From: Deltaproteobacteria bacterium
Lineage (GTDB): Bacteria > Myxococcota_A > Polyangia > Nannocystales > Nannocystaceae
NCBI GenBank assembly: GCA_003696955.1
Contig: RFGU01000023.1
Location: forward strand, 1 to 64,000
Length of the DNA stretch: 64,000 nt
Reading direction: 5' to 3'
The position numbers were made by a program, and so were the translations under genes. Every line of letters begins with the position of its first letter. Positions within the stretch are counted from its first letter, which is position 1. The notes beneath the pieces are model-generated. The model searched no databases. It was given only the letters and a program-made list of their open reading frames with translations, and had not been told where the DNA came from. Shown here piece after piece: positions 22,094 through 31,000 of the stretch.

Positions 22094-25000
22094 TCAACCC
22101 ACGTGCACGCCGATGGCACGTCGTGCGGCGAAGAAGTCCTCGCTCAAGCAGTAGAGCACGAGTTCCTTGATCTTGTCCTTCGGGGACATCGTGCTACCGA
22201 GCATGACCTGCTCGTGGGAGATCATCTGCGCGGCTGCCGTCAGATCCCCGCACAAGAGCATCCCGACGCGGTAGTTCGTCAGCTCGGCCGCCGCCGCCCA
22301 CCGCTTGACGTCGGTCGATCCACCGGCGTCGACGAACTTCTTGATCAGGCTGCGGATCTGGTCCACCGCCCCGGCGGGCATGCGTGCCGTGATCTCCCGC
22401 GCGATCTGCCCGAGCGCCGCTTGATCGCCCTGGACCGGCATCCCGGCGATGAGCAGGCACGCCATGAAGACCTGCTTGAGCGACTGCGGCGAACGATCGA
22501 GGACGACGTAGGCGTAGTGCGGAAGGTATAGATCCATCATGTAGCGCCCGAGGGCGAACACCAGGTGCTTCTCCGACTTGTTGCGCAACAGGTTCTGGAA
22601 GACGACCATCGACGGTCGCACCTGGTTGTCCACCTTGACGTTGAGGATCGTCAGATCGCCCGGCTCCTTGGGGCGCAGGTAGACGTCCGGTTGGGGCAGG
22701 TTCACGACGTCCTTGACGTACTTGGCATAGCGCGAGAAGAACGACGGATCCGCCGTGATGTCGATGCGCTCCTTCTTCTTGATCGTGGGCGGAAGATCGC
22801 GCGCCTGCCAGGCGGCGATGGCGGGTGCCACGAGGCCGAGGATACCCGTCAGGTAGATGTCCTCGTCCGGATGGAACACGTGCCGGCGCAAGACCTCCTC
22901 ACCGAGCCGCTGCCGCGCCTGCACCAACTCCTGACGGTGGTACTGCTGGAAGAAGGCCTCCTCTTGGGGCGTCGCCTTCTTGAGGAAGTTCAGGACCATC
23001 GCCACGCAGTACGCCTTGTCGATCTGCCCGGCGCTCTGATAGATGTTGAAAAGGGCGTGATAGCTCGCGTAGCGGAACGGTTCGTGGGCGATGAGCACCT
23101 GGTGCTGACGTACCGCCGCATCGACGAACTCTGCCGGGTTGTCCCGCATCAGCGTCTCGTAGAGCTCGGCCAACATGATGTGGCGCTCGATGTTGTCGGG
23201 ATCGAGCTTCGTCGCCACGTCGAACGCCGCCGCCGCCGCCTTGAAGTCCTTGAGCCGGGACCGGTAGATCTCCCCGAGGTTGTGCCATAGGGTGATCTTG
23301 AGTTCGTCGAAGCCCTCTTGCGGAAGTCGCTTGAGCATCTTCCGATAGGAACGCTCGAGGGTCTTCCAGTCCTTGGTCTTGGTGACCATGGAGTCGATGG
23401 CCTGGAAGGCCTTGAGCATGGACGGGTCGTCGTCGAGGACCTGGTTGAACCGATCGATGGCCTCGTCGTGTGCGCCCAGCTCGTCCCGCAGGAGCACGGC
23501 GATGGTGTAGTTGTAGCGGCTCCGGCGCAGGGGATCCTGCTCGATCTCGACGATCCGTTCGAGGATTCGAACGGCGTCCTCCCAGCGCTTGGCGTTGGTG
23601 TAGAGGTCAAGCAATTCGTGGAGGGCCGGGTAGTCGACGGGCTTGATCTCCAAGGCGCGCTCGAGGGCTTCGGCCGCCTTGTCCTTGTTGCCGATCTTCT
23701 CCAGGTAGATCTTCGCGATGTCGCGGTACAGATCGAACTGCTCGTCTCCGCTCTCGGCGACCTCGGCAAGGGCCCGCTTGGCCGAAATGACGCCCTCCCA
23801 GTCGCCCGCCTCCTGCTGCAACTCGATCATTGCCTCGAGGGTTGGCCGGTGGTGCGGATCGATCTCGAGGGCCTTTTCGAAGTAGTTGAGAGCCTTGCGC
23901 TTCTCCCCTTGTTGGCCCTTGATGGCGCCGAGCCGGTGATAGACGCGGACGGTCTCGTCGTCGGAGAGGACGTCCCGGTGCTGAACGAGGATCGTCTGAT
24001 ACAGACGGAACGCCTTGTCCCATTCCTGGGCATCGAAGAGCAGGTCGGCCATGCCGGACAACACGTCGTAGTCCGTCGAATCGACGTCGTAGGCCCGTTG
24101 GTACTGTTTGAGGGCCTTTTCCGTCTGACCGAGCTCACGCTCGGCTCGGGCGGCCGACAGATAGAGCCGCTTGAGCTCGTCGGGATCGAGGTCGAGGGTT
24201 TCGGCCTTCCGCGTGAGCATCTCGAGGATGGGCGCGGCCTTTTCATAGTTACCCTCGTCGAAATACATCTGTCCGAGGATGCGCCCCACCTTCACGTGCT
24301 CCGGGTCGAGCTCCATGACCTGGTCGAAGATGGCGCGAGCCTGGTCGGGCTCTTCGAGTTCCTCGAGATAGATGAAGCCCGCCTCCGCGAGGAAGGTCGT
24401 CTTCTCGAGCAGGTTGTTGGAGCACTCGGCCGCCTTCTGCAGGGTACGGGCCGCCTTCAGCCAATCGCCGCGTCCCTTGTAGATCTCCGCGAGCAGTTTG
24501 AACGCCGGGACGTGCGTCGGATCGATTTCGAGCGCTTGGTTGAGGCGAAGCTCCGCGGTCTCGGTGTCACCGAGCTTGGCGTGGAGCACGTTGCCCATCC
24601 GCGTGAGCAACTCGACCCGCGCTTCGGGTGCGTCGGTCAATTCGACCAGGCGTCCCATGGTGTCGATGGCGCCGCCCCAGTCCTCGATGCGCTCTTGGAG
24701 CTGCGACAGGGTGTTGGCCGCATCGAAGTCGTCGGGCGCAAGCGAGAGAATCTCTCGATACGTGTCGATGGCGCGGTCGACGTCCTCGATCTCGTTGCGA
24801 TACACCTCGGCCGCGGCGCGAAGGGCTTGCACGCGGACGGCCACGTCCTCGGTCGCGTCGGCGTGGCGGCGGTACGTGTCCACCAGTTCCGACCACCGCT
24901 CCTGTGCCCGATAGAGCTCCTCGAGACGTTCATAGGCGTCGAGGCGCGACGGATCGAGCATCACGATCTTCTCGAGGGCTTCGGCGGCCCGCTCGGGGTC

Positions 25001-28000
25001 GTTCGCCGTCTCCACCAGGACACGGGCCATCTTGTCGTAGATGCCGATCTGTTCTTCCGGATCGACGGCCGCGTCGAGCTCCGCTTCCAGGATGTCGAGG
25101 TACGCGTCGATCTCGCCGCGCGCCAAATAGAGCCGCTCGAGCGCACCGAGGGCTTCTCGATCGGTCGGTTCCGACGCCAAGATGTCGCGATACGTTTCGA
25201 TCGCCGCGTCTGCATCCGCAAGGCTCGTCTCTTGGATCTCGCCGATGCGCTTGCGGATCGCCAATGCCGCGTCCGGGTCGTCCGTCAGTTCGGCCTGGCG
25301 CCGAAGGACGGCCACCAGATCGTTCCATTCACCGAGCTGCTCGTGGAGACGCGCAAGGGCTTCGAGGGCCTGCATGTTCTCCGGGTCCACCTCGAGCACC
25401 CGGCGATAGGACTCGATGGCGGCGGCCGCGTCCCCGAGGCCGGTTTCCTGAACCTGGGCCAGCTCCAACAGCACGGACGCCTGTTCGGACGGCTCCTGCT
25501 CCAGCGGCACGATGCGCGCCAACGTCTCGGCGAGCTTTTGCATGTCGCCCCCACGGCGGTAGAAGCTCGCGAGCTCACGCAGCGCCGAGACGCTCTCCGG
25601 ATTGAGTTCCAGGGCCTTCTCGAGGGCCTGGATGCCGTAGTCCGGCCTTTGGAGATGCTCGGCATACCACCGGCCGATCTTGACCCACAGCTCGCACCGC
25701 TCCATGGGGTCTTCGATCTGCTGGACGAGACCGTTGTACTCGTTGAGCAGCTCGCTCCACTTGCCGGTCTCCGTCGCGAGCCGTTCGAGTTCGCGGGCCG
25801 TGGTCTCGTTCGTATAGTCTTCGTTGAAGGCGAGCTGAAGGAGTTGGAAGGCGGTGTCCGGGTCCTCGAGGTTCTCCTCGAGCACCTTTGCGGCCGACTG
25901 TAGGCAGGCCACCTTCGCATCGCGGTCCTCGAGTACCTCGGCTCGCGTGATGAGCAACTCGGCCAGCGCAGCCCAATCCTCGGACTCGCGGTAGATGGCC
26001 TCGAGGGCCTCGCTCGCACGCAGGTTCGTCGGGTCGATCTCGAGGATTTCCATGTAGGCGCCCGCCGCCTGCATCTTGTCGCCAATCTGGTCCTCCCAGA
26101 TTGCAGCGATCTGGAACAGGACCTCGATCTTCGCCTCGGGGTCCGTCAGTGCCGCGACCTTCTTTTCGAGCACCTGGACCGCCTCACCCCAGCGAGCCTC
26201 CTGGGTGTAGAGGTTCTCGAGGGCTTCGAGGGCCTCCATGTTCCCGGGGTCGTGCTCGAGCACCTCGTGCCAGGCTTCGATGGCCGCTTCCGTCTGCATC
26301 AGGTATTCACCCTGGATGCGTCCGATCTTGGCGGCGACCTCGAGCATGCGGTCGGCCCCGATGGTCTCGACCCCCAATCCGCGAGTGGTCTCGAGCACAT
26401 CCACGAGTTCGACCCATGCCTGGTTCGTCTCGTAGATTTGTTCGAGCGCCTCCAGGGTCACGGGGTTCGTCGGATCGAGTTCCAACGCGTTGAGCCACGC
26501 GTCGAGCGCAGCACGTTCACGGTCGAGGTGCTCTGCATAGACGCGCCCCATGGTCTGGTACACACCCACCTTGTCCGCCGGGTCTTCGAGGACGTAGACC
26601 CTACGCTCGAGGATCTCCACCAGTTCGTCCCAGCGTCCGGCCGCCTCGTACAATCGAGCCAACTCGTCGAGGGCGAGCGGATCTTCACCGCGCAGGTCGA
26701 GGACGCGCGCCCACAGGTCGATGGCATCGGACGGCCGATCGAGGGCATCCGACGCGATCTTGGCCATCCGCTGGTAGCAGTCGGCCATCTCCTCGTCGGT
26801 ATGGGCCGTGTCGGCGATCTTCTGATACACCTCGAACAGGTCCTCCCATCGCTGCTCCGCCAAGAAGAGCTCCTCGAGGCGCTCGAGGGCCGGTCGATTG
26901 CCCGGATCCTGCTCGAGCACCTGTTTGTAGGCGCTGATGGCCTGTTCGGGGGACCCGAGGTCTCGTTCGTAGGTCTGACCGAGGCGCATGTACAGGTCGA
27001 TGAGCTGCTCGGGATCGACCGTCAGTTGGATGCGCCGACCGAGAATCTCCGCAAGCTCCGCACTTCGGCCGGTCGCTTCGTAGATTCGATCCAGGGCCGC
27101 AAGGGCCTCGGCGTTGTCGGGATCGATCTCGAGCACGCCTCGGTAGGCCTCGACGGCGGCGTCGTAGTCGTGAAGATGCTCGTCGAGCACCTTCGCCGAC
27201 CGCATGAGCACCGCCTTGCGGATCTCCGGCGACGGATCGGACTCGAGGATCTGCTCGCCGACGGCCACGATGTGACCCCATTCCTGCGTCGCCTCTGCGA
27301 GCCGCTCCATCTCGGCGGTGACCTGCTCGTTCAGGGGATCGTCCATGTAGGCCCGCAGCCACCAGATGTAGGCTTCGCCGATGTCTCCGAGCTTGTGCTC
27401 GCAGATCTCGGCCACGTTTTGAACCACCGCCAGCCGGTCGATCGGATCCTCGAGGGTCCCGAGCTTCGTCTCACCGAGCTTTACGAGGGCATCCCAACGT
27501 TCCTGTTCGTGGTAGATCGGTTCGAGGATCTCCGCGATCTCGTTCTGGTGTTCACCCTCGGCGAACAGCAACTCGAGTGCCTGAAGGGTCGGACCGTGAT
27601 TCGGATCGAGATTGAGGATCTCCCGGTAGGCATCGAGGGCACGCGCAGTGTCCCCGAGTCGCAACTGGGTGATCTGGCCGATTCGGAAGTAGAGGTCGAT
27701 GACCTGCGCCTCGTCACCGGTGATGTTCACGCGACGGCGTAGGTTGGATACCAGGTCGTCCCAGCGCTCCGAAGCCTCGTAGATCCGGTCGAGGGCGTCG
27801 AGGGCCTCGATGCACTCGGGGTCCTCCTCGAGGACTTGCTGGTAGCGTTCCACCGCGGCGTCGAGGTCGCCCAGCCGCGTCTCCTGCATTTGGGCGATAC
27901 GCAGGAGCATGCCCACCTTCTGGGCGGGATCGAGGAGCCGGTCGACTTGCGCGGCCAGCAGGTCGGCGAGCTTCTTCCACTCGCCGGTCGCCTCGGCGAG

Positions 28001-31000
28001 TCGTTCGAGCTGCTCGATGGTCACCTCCGATGCGGGATCCACCTCGAGGGCGCGGGCGTACACGTCGAACGCCTTGTCGTACTCGCCGAGTTGCCGCTCG
28101 TAGATGTCGGCGATGCGGTGCAGTCGCTCGACCCGCCGCTCGGGATCCTCCTCGTGCTTTGCCATGACCTCGTAGAGGTCCACGAGTCGATCCCACTCGG
28201 CGAGCTGCTCGTAGAGGGGCGCGAGCACCTCGGCGGCGGCCATCGGTTCTACGTCCCCGTGGGCGATAAGGTCGAGGGCAGCGATCGTATCCGCGTGCTG
28301 GAAGTCGCGGCCGAGGACGTCACGGTACGACTCGATGGCTCGCACCATGTCGCCGAGTTGGGTCTCCCACAGGCGGCCGATGCGATAGCGCAGGGCCACT
28401 TGCTCCGCCGTATCCTCGACGATCTCGGCGGCGCGCTCGAGAATCTGCATCTGGTCGAGCCACCGCTCGGCCTTTTCGTACAGGCGGTCGAGCGCGACGA
28501 TGGCATCGTAGTCCATCGGGTCCAGATCCAGGATCGACTGGTACGTGTCGATTGCCCGGTCCACGTCGTCGAGTTCGCGCTCGTACACCTGGCCGAGGAC
28601 GTAGAGCAGGCGCTTGCGCTCGGCGGGGTCCTGCGCAAGCTCCGTCTTTCGCTGGTAGACGTCCTTGAGTTCCTCCCAGCGCTCGAGTTGGATCAGGATG
28701 CGCTCGAGGGCGTCCAGGGCGGTCGCATCGGCATCGTCCACCGCGAGCACCTGTCGGTAGAGGTCGATCGCGCCTTCGGGGTTGCTCTGTACCTCGTCGC
28801 GAATGTTCGCGGCATAGAGAAGCAACTGTTTGCGCGCATCCGGATCATCGAGCATCTCGGCCTTCCGCACGACGGCCGCCACCAGCTCGTCGAACTGGTT
28901 GGCACGTCGGTGCACCTCGATGAGCGCGTCGATGGCATCGAAGTTGGAGGGGTCGACCTCGAGGATCTTCTGGTACGTGGCCGCAGCCTTCGAGGGGTCC
29001 GCAAGGGCCGTTTCCGCAAGCTGCGCCACCTTCGTGAGCATCTGAATCTTCAGCGCATCGTCGACCACTTCGTCCGCGACCTGTTCGTACAGCTCCACCA
29101 GCCCCTCGTAACGCCCGGACTGCTGGGCCAGCGACTCGAGCCGCTGCTGCGTGTCGGCGTTGGCGGGATCCTCCTTGAGGGCGCGAGCGTAGGCGTCGAA
29201 CGCCGCTTCGAGCTTGTCGCCGAGGATTTCGTAGAGCTCGCCGATCTGGTGCAACAGGCGGATCTTCTCCGCCGGCTCGAGCGCATGGCTCGCCATGATC
29301 TCGTAGACGCCGATCAGCTTGTTCCAGTCGTTGGCCGACCGGTAGATGGGCTCGAGGATGCGTGCCACCTCGAGCTGGTAGTCCGGATTGTCGAGCAACT
29401 CCTCGAGGGCGGCAAGGGCCGTCGGCTCCTGGGGCGAAAGGTCGAGGACCCGACGGTATGTCTCCACCGCAAGTCCAGGTTGATCGAGCTTTCGCAGTTG
29501 CAGTTCACCGAGTCGCAAGGAGAGCGACAGCACCGCATCCGGCTCCTGCCGCAAGGAGAGCTGCCGCGAGAGGTTGTCGGCGAGATCCGACCAGCGTTCC
29601 GTGGCCGCGTAGAGTCGCTCGAGGGCTGCGATGGCCTGCAGATTCTCGGGATCGTCGGCCAGGATCTCACCATAGGTCGCGATCGCCCCCTCGACGTCTT
29701 GCAACATCTCCTCTTGGAGGTAGGCGATCTTCGAACGGAGGGCGAGGCGAGCCTCCGGATCCTGTTCGAGATCCACCTGCCGCCGATAGACCTCGAGCAG
29801 GTCCTGCCAACGTTCCTGCTGTTGGTAGAGGCGTTCGAGGGCTTCGAGTAGGTCGCGGCGGGTGGGATCGATCTCCACGGCACGCTCGTAGTTGGCGATC
29901 GCCTTGTCGACGTCACCGATCCGGGCCTCGTAGAGGGCGGCGAGGCGGGCATAGAGGTCCGACGAGACGTCCGCGGGGAGATCTCCGCTCGCGATCTTCT
30001 CGTAGAGCGCCGCAACGTCCTGCCAGCGCTGCTCGAGTTCGGCGATCTCCTCGAAGGCGGCACGCGCGTCCGCATCGGTGGGATCCGTCTCGAGGGCCGC
30101 GGCGTAGCGGTCGAAGGCCTGGCCGAGATCACCGAGCGCTTGGGCCAGGATGCCGCCGGCACGCCGAAGCAGTCCACTCCGCTCGGACAGATCCTCGGCC
30201 GCCCGGGCGAGCACGTCGAGGCAGCGCACGAGATTCGCCCAGTCCTCGAGCGACTCGTAGATGGGCATCAGGATGCGGGCGACCTCGCATTCGTACTCCG
30301 GCACCTCGAGGAGCCGCTCGAGGCGCTCGCGGGCCTCGGCGTTCGCGAAGTCGTGGTCGAGTACCTGGCGCAGCAGCTCGATGGCGCGGGTGGAGTCCCC
30401 GAGTCGATCCTGGGCGATGGCGGCCAGACGCAACGTGAGTTGCGCACGCCGCCCCGCGTCCTCCTCCCCCGTGACGGCCAACTCGCGCTCGAGGATGCCC
30501 GCCAGTTCCTCCCATCGCTCGAGTCCTTCGTAGATGCGATCGAGAGCGGCGAGGACGGCAGGATCCTCCACGCCCGTGTCGAGCACGGCCTGGTAGGCGG
30601 CGATGGCTTCGTCGTGGTTGCCGAGTTGCTCGTGGATCGATCCGATACGTGCCTGGATCGAGCGACGGTCCTCGTCGGTCTCGGCGAGGGAGAGCTTGGT
30701 CCCGAGCACCTCGAGTAGATCGGTCTCGCGGCCCAGGGCGATGTAGGCCCGCTCGAGGGAGGCCAGCGCCTGGGCATCTTCGGGATCGATGTCCAAGATG
30801 GCCTGGTTGACCGCGAGCGCCCGTTCGAGATCCTGCAGGTCCTGCTCGTAGAGGCGGGCGAGCTCGTGACGCAAGGGAAGGCTCTCGCGCGTGTCACCGA
30901 GCGACGAGATGGCCTTTTCGAGGGAGGCCACGAGATCGGCGCTACGACCAACGGTCTCGTTGAGGCGCACGAGGTTCTCGAACGCCACCGCGTCGTCGGG